Assembly (NCBI RefSeq): GCF_050611725.1
Contig: NZ_JBODJB010000001.1
Location: forward strand, 1,054,001-1,118,000
DNA length: 64,000 nucleotides
Origin: Ferruginibacter sp050611725
Lineage (GTDB): Bacteria > Bacteroidota > Bacteroidia > Chitinophagales > Chitinophagaceae
Direction of reading: 5' to 3'
A program made the translations under genes and the position numbers. The notes under the pieces are model-generated. The model was not told the origin of the DNA. It did not search any database and saw nothing but the letters and a program-made list of their open reading frames with translations. This document shows positions 24,816-32,602 of this stretch, in pieces. Numbering within the stretch: position 1 is the stretch's first letter; each line of letters opens with the position of its first letter.

Positions 24816-26222
24816 TTATTTTTGTTCTAACAACAAGAGTCTTTTTTCTAAATTCTCAAGTCTAATGTTTTGAGCTTCGATCGTTTTTTGTTGTTCCTGT
24901 ACTGCTTCAATTAAAGGAACCACAAATGTTGCATAACGTAATGCATATCTTCCACCCGGTTTAGATGGTTTAACAACCCCGCTGAAGTTATAACCTACAT
25001 TATTAGCAGCGGTTTCTACTTCCTGTGCAATAAAACCATTGTACAAACGACCTTCGCTTGTAGCAATTTTCTTTCTGTAAGCAGGAGAATTGTATTTAGC
25101 CAATACTTTGTCAAGGTCTTCACCTCTTCCATTTTGGTTAGATCTGTTACGAGTTTTCAACTGATTGATCTTAGCATCAACCATTTTTTGAATATTGTAA
25201 TGATAATTTACCGGACGTAATTGCATAATGAAATCCAAACCTCCGTTTTCATTTTTAATATCTTTTTTAAATCTTCCGTCACTAATCACACTCCAATCAA
25301 CTGCACCACCAATTTGCGATACATTTTCATCACCGATCCTAACCATGTCATCAACATCAGCCAACGCACCGGCACCAATAGCAGTAGAGTTGTTTACATC
25401 TACTTGACCAAGCGTATCGAAACAGTTTGCAAAGAAACCAACAGCGGTATTACCTGCACCACTATAGTTATCGATCATTGTATAACCACCCACACCTGTA
25501 TTATAATAACCATCAATATTGTATGATAAAGCATTGCTACCTACGCCGGTGTTAACGTTTCCACCACCATAGTAATCATCATTATCAAATAACGAAAAAT
25601 CACCAATAGCTACAGTGCTTTGGTCAATTGTATTTTGATACATTGCATAAGCACCAATTGCCACATTATAAGAAGTTGAATCGGCGTTTTGTAATGCTTT
25701 GAAACCTATACCAACGTTAGCTGCAGTAAAGTTTTCTCTTGCAACAACAGCAGCACTATCTCCCATAAAAATATTGCTACGGCTAAAATAACCGGCTTTA
25801 AAATTATTTATTCTGAAACGAATTGGTTGAGCATCTGTAGTACCTAGAAAATTTGCTGTAGTAGTACCTGCATTACCGGTAAGTCCCCAGCCTGAAGCAC
25901 CGCCTGCATCACCTGTATTCAATAATTTTTTCCAAACAGGAGAAGCAGGTGTACCACTATTAAAGTAATAACCTACGCCTACGGTAGCATTGGTATTATA
26001 AACCAAAAGACTTGTAGCAGGAGCAGAAATTGTTGCATTGTCTGTTAGTGTTGTAAGGCTAACACGAGGAATTAATAAACCTTTGTTGGTAGCAGCTATT
26101 TCCAATCTTGCACTGTTATCGGGAATGTTTGTTCCAATACCCACGCTCTGTTGTGCATGAGCAGTAACATTCAATAACAACAAACCAATAGCCGAAAGTG
26201 ATGTGTAAAGTACTTTTTTCAT
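24816..26222 (-). CDS. Secreted protein with S74 tail-fibre chaperone domain
   Basis: 468 residues from ATG 26222. Signal peptide (MKKVLYTSLSAIGLLLLNVTAHAQ), a Bacteroidota-typical start QSVGIGTNIPDNSARLEIAATNKGLLIPRVSL, a middle rich in short repeats of the form NTAVGxxAL (STSYNVAIGAYAMYQN, NTGVGSNALS, GNTAVGFFAN) that predicts a beta-helical or trimeric fibre, and a C-terminal peptidase S74 intramolecular chaperone (SDGRFKKDIKNENGGLDFI ... YNGFIAQEVE) with the closing coiled coil. The domain normally trims and folds phage tail spikes; here it is a cell-encoded surface fibre. A longer upstream frame has no signal peptide and is rejected. Confidence 0.88.
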   Translation of the reverse strand: MKKVLYTSLSAIGLLLLNVTAHAQQSVGIGTNIPDNSARLEIAATNKGLLIPRVSLTTLTDNATISAPATSLLVYNTNATVGVGYYFNSGTPASPVWKKLLNTGDAGGASGWGLTGNAGTTTANFLGTTDAQPIRFRINNFKAGYFSRSNIFMGDSAAVVARENFTAANVGIGFKALQNADSTSYNVAIGAYAMYQNTIDQSTVAIGDFSLFDNDDYYGGGNVNTGVGSNALSYNIDGYYNTGVGGYTMIDNYSGAGNTAVGFFANCFDTLGQVDVNNSTAIGAGALADVDDMVRIGDENVSQIGGAVDWSVISDGRFKKDIKNENGGLDFIMQLRPVNYHYNIQKMVDAKINQLKTRNRSNQNGRGEDLDKVLAKYNSPAYRKKIATSEGRLYNGFIAQEVETAANNVGYNFSGVVKPSKPGGRYALRYATFVVPLIEAVQEQQKTIEAQNIRLENLEKRLLLLEQK

Positions 26223-26488
26223 TTGCTTTTTTGTTTTAGTAATATTATAAACTAGTGTTGTATGGGTTATATACAATGATATGTGTAGTTGATTTTTTGA
26301 ACAGAAGAAAGCCAATATCAAATAAACATTACCTCTAAGGTAAAAAGAACTGCTGAAAATCTCTTGTTTTTTATAAAAAAAGACAAAAAAAGGACCTTCA
26401 TTCAATAAATATTGCAGAAAATATATATTTCTATGTAAAACAGAAGAAGTCTTGAAAACTTCTTTCGGCCATTAAAGTCCAATAATAT

Positions 26489-26496
26489 TACATTTG
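26489..26496 (+). promoter_or_regulatory. -7 promoter element of the riboswitch-btuB unit
   Basis: TACATTTG, exact TAnnTTTG match, directly in front of the cobalamin riboswitch. A TTTC lies 22 bases upstream in the -33 position. Confidence 0.6.
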
Positions 26497-26499
26497 CAT

Positions 26500-26692
26500 C
26501 GATTATGGTCCCCGTCTTTGGCGGGGTTAAATGGGAAGCCGGTCTAAATCCGGCGCTATCCCCGTAGCTGTAAGAAAGCCATCATTGATTTGATGTACAA
26601 TTGTTGAAATTATAACCACTGTTCCGATGCAATTGGGATGGGAAGGGTTCAAACAAGCTTTAAGCCAGAAGACCTGCCAAAATCGATCTAAC
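26500..26692 (+). ncRNA. Cobalamin riboswitch
   Basis: Contains the class landmarks in order: GGTTAAATGGGAAGCCGGT, AAATCCGGCGCTATCCCCG, GCTGTAA, and the closing GCCAGAAGACCTGCC (canonical GCCAGGAGACCTGCC). It sits 110 bases ahead of a BtuB-type receptor, so adenosylcobalamin binding should reduce receptor expression. Ends are approximate. Confidence 0.95.
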
Positions 26693-26802
26693 ATTTATTC
26701 AGCTTTCGGGTGAAAGGCTTGAGGATTTAAGGGTATAAGGGTACTCTTTTATTTTCTTCTCTTATTTTCCACGAAAGCAGTCACAAAAAAAATTTTTCAA
26801 AA

Positions 26803-28677
26803 ATGAAAAAGAGAATTTTTATTGCGACTGCTGTATTATTCAGTAGTCAGTTGTATGCTCAGCAGGACAGTACAAAAACTTTAAACAAGATTGTGTTGAC
26901 AGCAACAAAGTCGAGTATTAAACAATCCCAAACAGGTAAAGTGGTAACAATTATCGATCAATCTGTTTTAGAAAAAAGTAAAGGCAAAGATCTTGCACAA
27001 TTATTAACCGAGCAGGCCAATATTATTGTGAACGGTGCTACCAGTAATCCGGGGAAAGACAAGCCGCTTTATATAAGAGGAGCAAAAAATGATAATACGG
27101 TTATTCTGATCGATGGTATTCCAATGGCAGATCCATCCGGTGTAACAGGTGCGTTTGATCCGAGATTGATACCAATGGAGAATATAGAAAGAATTGAAAT
27201 TGTAAAAGGTGCTCAATCTGCTTTGTATGGAAGTAATGCAGTAGCAGGTGTTATCAATATCATTACAAAAAAAGGAGCCGGTAAAGAAGCTGTTGGTTAC
27301 GGAACCATATCGGCAGGTAGTTATAAAAGTTTTAATGCAAATATTGGTGTAAGAGGTACAATTGAAAAATCGTCGTACGATGTTGGTTATATTCACAGAC
27401 AAACTGATGGTATCTCCGAAGCAAAAGATATTGCAGGCAATCAAAATTTTGATAATGATGGTTTTGTTTCGAATGGTGCTTATTTGAATTTTGATGCTGC
27501 TATTACAGATAAGTTTCATTTCAAACCTTTTTTCCGCTATCAATATTTTACAGGTGGGTATGATGCTGATGCTTTTACTGATGGTGCAGATCAATACACT
27601 TCATCTGTTTTATCAACAGGAACAATTTTTAAATATGACGATAAAAAATTATCCCTGACCGCTCAGTATGCTCATGATGAAACGTCAAGATTGTATGATG
27701 GCGTATATGGTAAAACGCCTTATGAAGGAAGAAGCAATACCGCCGAAACATACGCTACTTATCGTATCAATGATATGTTTCAGGTTTTAGCCGGATTGGA
27801 TTTCAGAGCACAACAATCATTGGATGATAATGCTACACCAAAACGTCCGAAAATAAATATTTTCAGTCCTTATACTTCAGTGTTGTACAAAAATGCAAAT
27901 GGCATTAATGTAGAGTTAGGGGGTAGATATAATAAGCATTCTAAGTTTGGAGATAATTTTAATTACAGTATCAATCCATCTTACTTAATAAAAAATAAAG
28001 TGAAAGTATTTGCAAATATCGCATCTGCTTTCAGAGCTCCTTCTTTGGGTGAGCTTTACGGACAATACGGAAGCAATCCTGATCTGAAACCCGAAACATC
28101 TAAAACTTTTGAAGGTGGCGCACAGGCCTTCTTTAATAAAGGAGATATTCGTGCAGTATATTTTAACAGAGAAATAAAAAATATCATCAGCTCCGGTCCT
28201 GCATTTAGTTTATGGAATTACGATAGACAAAATGATCACGGATTTGAAGTTGAATCGAACATTGCGGTAAACAAAGATATAAAAGTGACTTTCTTTTATT
28301 CTTTTGTAGATGGAGAGATCACAAAGAAGAAAGGTAGCAAGGATACTACTTATTACAACTTGTTGAAATTGCCTAAGCATTCTTTTGGTGTAACAGTTGG
28401 CTACCAGGTAACACCACAATTATTTGTAAGCACGAATGGTTACAGTTATGGAAAAAGAAACGATTTATTCTTTAATCCAAATCCGCCATATGACAACTAC
28501 GCAGTAGAATTGAGAAGTTATTTTATGTGGAATGCGTATGCACAATACAGCATCCTATCAAACAGAATAAAGGTTTTTGTAGATGTGAAGAATATTTTGG
28601 ATAAAGATTATTATGAAGTGTACGGTTATGGTGTGCAAGGGTTTAATACAACCGCAGGGTTAAGTTTTAAACTATAA
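26803..28677 (+). CDS. btuB: TonB-dependent cobalamin receptor, BtuB type
   Basis: 624 residues. Signal peptide, TonB-box region (TLNKIVLTATKSSIK), plug domain (LAQLLTEQANIIVNGATSNPGK; YIRGAKNDNTVILIDGIPM; IERIEIVKGAQSALYGSNAVAGVINIITKK) and a 22-strand barrel ending in aromatic FNTTAGLSFKL. The upstream cobalamin riboswitch makes vitamin B12 or a related corrinoid the likely ligand. No other B12 uptake genes (btuCDF) are adjacent. Confidence 0.93.
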   Translation: MKKRIFIATAVLFSSQLYAQQDSTKTLNKIVLTATKSSIKQSQTGKVVTIIDQSVLEKSKGKDLAQLLTEQANIIVNGATSNPGKDKPLYIRGAKNDNTVILIDGIPMADPSGVTGAFDPRLIPMENIERIEIVKGAQSALYGSNAVAGVINIITKKGAGKEAVGYGTISAGSYKSFNANIGVRGTIEKSSYDVGYIHRQTDGISEAKDIAGNQNFDNDGFVSNGAYLNFDAAITDKFHFKPFFRYQYFTGGYDADAFTDGADQYTSSVLSTGTIFKYDDKKLSLTAQYAHDETSRLYDGVYGKTPYEGRSNTAETYATYRINDMFQVLAGLDFRAQQSLDDNATPKRPKINIFSPYTSVLYKNANGINVELGGRYNKHSKFGDNFNYSINPSYLIKNKVKVFANIASAFRAPSLGELYGQYGSNPDLKPETSKTFEGGAQAFFNKGDIRAVYFNREIKNIISSGPAFSLWNYDRQNDHGFEVESNIAVNKDIKVTFFYSFVDGEITKKKGSKDTTYYNLLKLPKHSFGVTVGYQVTPQLFVSTNGYSYGKRNDLFFNPNPPYDNYAVELRSYFMWNAYAQYSILSNRIKVFVDVKNILDKDYYEVYGYGVQGFNTTAGLSFKL

Positions 28678-28688
28678 TTTTTTTTGCA

Positions 28689-28726
28689 ATAAGGTGGTCG
28701 ACCTTTCAAAGGTCAACCACCTTTAT
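28689..28726. terminator. Terminator after btuB
   Basis: Stem AAGGTGGTCGACCTTT / AAAGGTCAACCACCTT with a two-base centre (one mismatch) and T-rich ends. The loop must open a few pairs to form. Confidence 0.82.
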
Positions 28727-28739
28727 TAAACTCGTTATT

Positions 28740-28973
28740 ATGTGTCAGCACGAGAAAAAAATATGCCCCAAATGTAATATCAGCTTCGAGTGTAAAGTTG
28801 GCAATATCAGTCAGTGTCAATGTACAGCTGTTGTCTTATCTGTTGAAGAAAGAAATTATATTCAATCGGTTTACAGCGACTGCCTTTGCGCTAACTGTTT
28901 GTTAGCAATGAAGAACAAGCATCATAATGCATCAAAAGATAAACATATTGCTCAAGCAAGATTAAATAGGTAG
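28740..28973 (+). CDS. Cysteine-rich CWC-family protein
   Basis: 77 residues with eight cysteines: ICPKCNISFECKVGNISQCQC and CLCANCLLAM, the CWC zinc-ribbon-like pattern. Small cytoplasmic protein of unknown role, common in Bacteroidota and Proteobacteria, often next to B12 or pseudouridine synthase genes. Follows btuB after a terminator and is convergent with the RluE-like gene (4 bases apart). Confidence 0.85.
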   Translation: MCQHEKKICPKCNISFECKVGNISQCQCTAVVLSVEERNYIQSVYSDCLCANCLLAMKNKHHNASKDKHIAQARLNR

Positions 28974-28976
28974 CAG

Positions 28977-29579
28977 TTAATGAACAATATTTAATTTGCT
29001 GAAAAATTCCTCTTCTTCTATTTCTTGTATTTTACCAGGCTCCAAATTTCCCATCGTCATATTTTCAATGCTTACACGAATTAATCTTTTGCATTTGTGT
29101 TTTATAGCAGCTATCATTTTTCTTACCTGATGAAATTTACCTTCGGTAATTGTAATTAAAAGCCAGGTGTTTGGGTCATAAGCGGTCAACCTCTTTGACA
29201 TCTTGCATAACGATTCAGGATTCTCTACTATTGAAACTTCACAAGGGCCGGTAGTGTACATAACATTGTCTTTAATTTTAAAACTTACGCCGGTTCTTAA
29301 CCGATGTAACTTTTCTTCACTGATGATATTGTTGATCTGCACCAAGTAAGTTCTTTTATGTGGCACTTTACTTAAAAATAATAAACGAGTAACTTTTTTA
29401 TTGGTTGTTAAAAGTAACAACCCTTCAGAATGATTATCTAATCTACCAATGGCATGAGTGCTCTCTGGAAAATCGAAATCAAGATCACCTAATAAACCAA
29501 CGTCGTGGGAACTTACAAATTGCGACACCATATTAAATGGCTTATTCAAAATAAAATAACGATGGTTTGTAACTGACAT
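28977..29579 (-). CDS. Pseudouridine synthase, RluE/RsuA type (second copy)
   Basis: 200 residues from the ATG at 29579. Opens SVTNHRYFILNKPFNMVSQF, catalytic Asp in AIGRLDNHSEGLLLLTTN, and ITEGKFHQVRKMIAAIKHKCKRLIR at the end. Paralogue of the rluE gene at 21650-22231. Could be RluE, RluF or a species-specific rRNA site. The frame extends upstream but would overlap the helicase gene and its promoter. Confidence 0.86.
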   Translation of the reverse strand: MSVTNHRYFILNKPFNMVSQFVSSHDVGLLGDLDFDFPESTHAIGRLDNHSEGLLLLTTNKKVTRLLFLSKVPHKRTYLVQINNIISEEKLHRLRTGVSFKIKDNVMYTTGPCEVSIVENPESLCKMSKRLTAYDPNTWLLITITEGKFHQVRKMIAAIKHKCKRLIRVSIENMTMGNLEPGKIQEIEEEEFFSKLNIVH

Positions 29580-29627
29580 AAATTGTGTTGCAAGTTCTGC
29601 AATTTCAGGCGTACAAAATATTAAAAC

Positions 29628-29635
29628 TACCTTTG
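29628..29635 (+). promoter_or_regulatory. -7 promoter element of the DEAD helicase gene
   Basis: TACCTTTG, exact TAnnTTTG match, 17 bases before the ATG, with TTTC 21 bases upstream as a weak -33. Confidence 0.6.
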
Positions 29636-29652
29636 CTTTACATTTTACAGGT

Positions 29653-30981
29653 ATGACATTTGACGATTTAAATTTAAACACCCCATTACTGACCGCATTG
29701 GATGATCTGGGATACACGAATCCTACAACTATACAACACAAGGTTTTCCCAATTGTGATGTCCGGAAGAGATGTGTGTGGGATCGCTCAAACGGGTACCG
29801 GTAAAACATTTGCTTACTTATTGCCTTGTTTGCGTCAATGGAAATTCAGTAAGGATAAAGATCCGCAAATTTTGGTGATAGTGCCCACAAGAGAGTTGGT
29901 TGCACAGGTGGTAGAAACGGTAAAAAAATTAACTCCGTACATGACGTTAACTGTTGTAGGTGTTTATGGTGGTGCAAATATCAATACACAGAAACTGGAA
30001 GTAGAAAAAGGGTTGGATGTGTTGGTAGCTACACCAGGTAGATTGTATGATCTTGCAATGGCGGGTGCGTTCAAAGTAAAAACGATCAAAAAGTTGGTGA
30101 TCGATGAAGTAGATGAAATGTTGAATCTTGGTTTCAGAACGCAGTTAAAAAATATTTTAGATCTCTTACCGCAAAAAAGGCAAAATCTTTTATTCTCTGC
30201 AACGATCACAGAAGATGTAGAGGCATTGATAGAAACATATTTTAACGATCCGATAAGAGTAGAAGCGGCACCAACCGGAACACCACTGGAAAATATTATT
30301 CAGTCTGCTTATGAAGTACCAAACTTTTATACAAAAGTAAATTTGCTGGAGTTGTTATTGACCGAAGATAAAACCATGACCAAGGTATTGATTTTTGCGG
30401 CCACCAAGCAATTAGCAGATCAGTTGTACGAACAATTAGAAAATAAATTTCCGGGTACAGCAGGTGTGATACATTCCAACAAAGAACAGAATCATCGTTT
30501 CAATACAGTAAAACAATTTCAGGAAGGGAATTATAGATTTATCATAGCAACAGATATTGTTGCAAGGGGAATTGATATAGCAGAAGTAACACATGTCATT
30601 AATTTCGACACACCGGAAGTGCCGGAAAATTATATACATAGAATTGGTCGTACAGGAAGATTTGATAAAAAGGGTATTGCCATAACTTTTATTACTGAAA
30701 GGGAAAAGCCTCAGCAGGAGGCCATTGAAACTTTGATGAAATATCAAATCCCTATTGAGCCATTACCTGCCAATCTTGTTATTTCAGATGTATTAACTGA
30801 AGATGAGCTGCCGAAAGTGTTCATGAAGATCATTCAACCTAAATTGTCGAAGTCAGATGAGGCTGGCCCTGCTTTTCATGAAAAATCGGCCAAAAATAAA
30901 AAGACGAATTTTATTGTGAAAAAGAAAGATAGAATGATGAAGAAATACGGCAAGCCTAAAACAAGGGGGCAAAAAAAATAG
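29653..30981 (+). CDS. DEAD-box RNA helicase
   Basis: 442 residues. Q motif (TTIQHKVFP), Walker A AQTGTGKT, Ia PTRELV, motif II DEVD (in place of DEAD), SAT, and motif VI HRIGRTGR. C-terminal Lys-rich tail (KKKDRMMKKYGKPKTRGQKK) for RNA binding. Typical of the RhlE-like helicases of Bacteroidota acting in rRNA or cold-stress RNA remodelling. Confidence 0.94.
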   Translation: MTFDDLNLNTPLLTALDDLGYTNPTTIQHKVFPIVMSGRDVCGIAQTGTGKTFAYLLPCLRQWKFSKDKDPQILVIVPTRELVAQVVETVKKLTPYMTLTVVGVYGGANINTQKLEVEKGLDVLVATPGRLYDLAMAGAFKVKTIKKLVIDEVDEMLNLGFRTQLKNILDLLPQKRQNLLFSATITEDVEALIETYFNDPIRVEAAPTGTPLENIIQSAYEVPNFYTKVNLLELLLTEDKTMTKVLIFAATKQLADQLYEQLENKFPGTAGVIHSNKEQNHRFNTVKQFQEGNYRFIIATDIVARGIDIAEVTHVINFDTPEVPENYIHRIGRTGRFDKKGIAITFITEREKPQQEAIETLMKYQIPIEPLPANLVISDVLTEDELPKVFMKIIQPKLSKSDEAGPAFHEKSAKNKKTNFIVKKKDRMMKKYGKPKTRGQKK

Positions 30982-31035
30982 CGCACTTTAAACAGCGTAA
31001 AAACAAAAACTTATCTTCGTAAAAACATTAAACCT

Positions 31036-31626
31036 TTGAATTTTTCAGAGATAGCCATAAAAGAAATTCTTACTGTGTCATTTACCTTGTTTGCGGTAAT
31101 TGATGTGGTTGGCTCTGTGCCCATACTTGTTTCCTTAAGAGATAAGATGGGAGGGCATATAAAATCCACACAGGCAACATTGGTGTCGGGTGCTTTGATG
31201 GTATTATTCTTATTTGTTGGGCAGGAGTTCTTGAAAATATTGGGGGTAGATGTAAAGTCGTTTGCCGTAGCCGGTAGTATTGTAATTTTTATTTTAGGGT
31301 TGGAAATGGTTTTAGGGATTGAATTTTTTAAGCCCGATAAAAATGCAAAAACCGGTAGTGTGGTGCCTATAGCCTTTCCATTGATAGCCGGTAGCGGAAC
31401 GTTAACCACTGTAATGAGTTTAAAAGCGAATTATGCGGATGTAAATATATTAGTTGGCATATTGATCAACTGTATGGTGATCTATCTTGTTTTAAAATCC
31501 TTGAAATGGATAGAGAAATTTTTAGGGCCAAGTGGTATGTCGGTGATACGGAAGTTTTTCGGTGTGATATTATTAGCGATCGCAGTAAAAATATTCGGTA
31601 GTAATATTGTTAAGTTTGGGAAGTAA
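31036..31626 (+). CDS. MarC-family integral membrane protein
   Basis: 196 residues, six membrane helices. Starts at TTG (MNFSEIAIKEILTVSFTLFAVIDVVGSVPILVSL), the family N-terminus, and carries IPIAFPLIAGSGT-type motif (VVPIAFPLIAGSGTLTTVMSL). MarC/UPF0056 proteins are of unknown transport function. No ATG fits, so the TTG start is accepted. Confidence 0.9.
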   Translation: MNFSEIAIKEILTVSFTLFAVIDVVGSVPILVSLRDKMGGHIKSTQATLVSGALMVLFLFVGQEFLKILGVDVKSFAVAGSIVIFILGLEMVLGIEFFKPDKNAKTGSVVPIAFPLIAGSGTLTTVMSLKANYADVNILVGILINCMVIYLVLKSLKWIEKFLGPSGMSVIRKFFGVILLAIAVKIFGSNIVKFGK

Positions 31627-31630
31627 TTTG

Positions 31631-31709
31631 TATTTACGAATTACGATTTGGGATTTACGATTTTGTAGAGTTCTTTAAATCGTAGATCGTACATCACAAA
31701 TCGTAAATA
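31631..31709. repeat. Long imperfect inverted repeat beside tRNA-Arg
   Basis: The left arm (31631-31664, TATTTACGAATTACGATTTG onward) and the right arm (31677-31709, ending CAAATCGTAAATA) are reverse complements over about 33 bases with a few mismatches around a short centre. Inside, TACGATTTG-like units recur as direct repeats. Resembles the non-coding palindromic repeats scattered in Bacteroidota genomes. Confidence 0.65.
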
Positions 31710-31713
31710 AATT

Positions 31714-31785
31714 GGCCTCGTAGTACAATGGATAGTATAAGAGTTTCCGAAGCTCCAGATTCAGGTTCGATTCCTGACGAGGCCA
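31714..31785 (+). tRNA. tRNA-Arg (anticodon CCG)
   Basis: 72-base cloverleaf. Acceptor stem GGCCTCG / CGAGGCC perfect; D stem GTAC/GTAT; anticodon loop TTCCGAA with anticodon CCG at 31747-31749; T arm TCAGG-TTCGATT-CCTGA perfect. The first anticodon-stem pair (A-C) is a mismatch. The 3' CCA is not encoded. Reads CGG codons. Confidence 0.95.
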
Positions 31786-31819
31786 CTAATATTTGTAAAA
31801 AATAGCAAGCAGTCGTTGT

Positions 31820-32542
31820 TTACTCAGTAATGTTTTCTAATAGTCTTTCGGCTAAAGGGAATAAGATATTATTTTCTAAATGCACATGTTTGTGCAGGTC
31901 TTCCTCAAACTCTTTTAATTCAGCCAGCGTTACTTTAAATGTTGTACAGGCATCTGCAGGCGGTGTGTAGTTGCTGGTTAGATTTCTTATTTCATAGAGT
32001 ATTTCTCCTGCATGATCATGCTCTTGCTCCATTGAATTCACCGGCGCACTAATGTAGTTTCCCGAAATTTTTAGTTTTCTTTTTTCGTTTAATAGATTTT
32101 CAATTTCTTTTATTCTAGGGAACAAGACCATTTCTTCTTTTTGCATGTGCAAGGTCATTTCTTCATTGATCACAGTAAATAATTGAAAAACTTTAACCAT
32201 GTATGGAAATCTGTCGCCATGTTTAGTTGCTACCTTTTGTAAATGGGGCAAAATTGTAAGCATTGATTGCTTTACATAAAAATGATGATGGATAAGAATG
32301 TAACTGATCAGTTGTTCTGCAGTCATTTGATTAAAGGGCAGACGATTGTTGTTTTCTGTTTCAGCTACATTTTCCAATTCATTGATAAGTTCTTCTACCG
32401 ATACGCCTTTTTCAGTGCAGGCTTCAGCAAGTGTTCTTTTTCCTTTACAACAAAAATCAAGGTGATGTTTTTCAAGGATAGGAACAACCTGGTGGTTTTG
32501 TGTTACGATACTGGCGAGTGTTTGTTCTGATATATTTGTCAT
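31820..32542 (-). CDS. ric: Iron-sulfur cluster repair di-iron protein Ric (YtfE/ScdA)
   Basis: 240 residues. N-terminal ScdA domain (LASIVTQNHQVVPILEKHHLDFCCKGKRTLAEAC, about 1-65) with the paired cysteines, then a hemerythrin-like bundle with spaced His/Glu ligands (ILIHHHFYVKQ, HMQKEEMVLFPRI, EQEHDHAGEIL, HKHVHLENNILFPLAE). Repairs iron-sulfur clusters damaged by nitric oxide or oxidants in the cytoplasm. Preceded by a Crp/Fnr-type box with a -7 element at fixed spacing, the same as three neighbours, so NO-dependent activation is inferred. Confidence 0.93.
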   Translation of the reverse strand: MTNISEQTLASIVTQNHQVVPILEKHHLDFCCKGKRTLAEACTEKGVSVEELINELENVAETENNNRLPFNQMTAEQLISYILIHHHFYVKQSMLTILPHLQKVATKHGDRFPYMVKVFQLFTVINEEMTLHMQKEEMVLFPRIKEIENLLNEKRKLKISGNYISAPVNSMEQEHDHAGEILYEIRNLTSNYTPPADACTTFKVTLAELKEFEEDLHKHVHLENNILFPLAERLLENITE

Positions 32543-32557
32543 GATACATATTTTTTA

Positions 32558-32602
32558 CAAAGGTGTATCAGTTTAATAATTTCAATTGTGATTGAAATCA
32601 TC
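32558..32602 (-). promoter_or_regulatory. Crp/Fnr-type box and promoter of ric
   Basis: Box TGTGATTGAAATCATC (plus-strand letters, 32587-32602) agrees with TATGATTnnAATCATA except at two outer bases. A weak -7 element CACCTTTG (minus strand, 32565-32558) is centred 33 bases downstream. The box lies over the last codons of the neighbouring membrane-protein gene. Spacing fits class II activation near -41.5. Confidence 0.7.

Noticed and set aside
26223..26405. 61-residue extension of the S74 protein
   Set aside because: The downstream ATG begins a clean signal peptide; the extension has no family similarity and an AT-rich composition.
27004..27594. 196-codon minus-strand frame inside btuB
   Set aside because: Antisense shadow of the receptor, Ser/Ile/Cys-rich with no domain.
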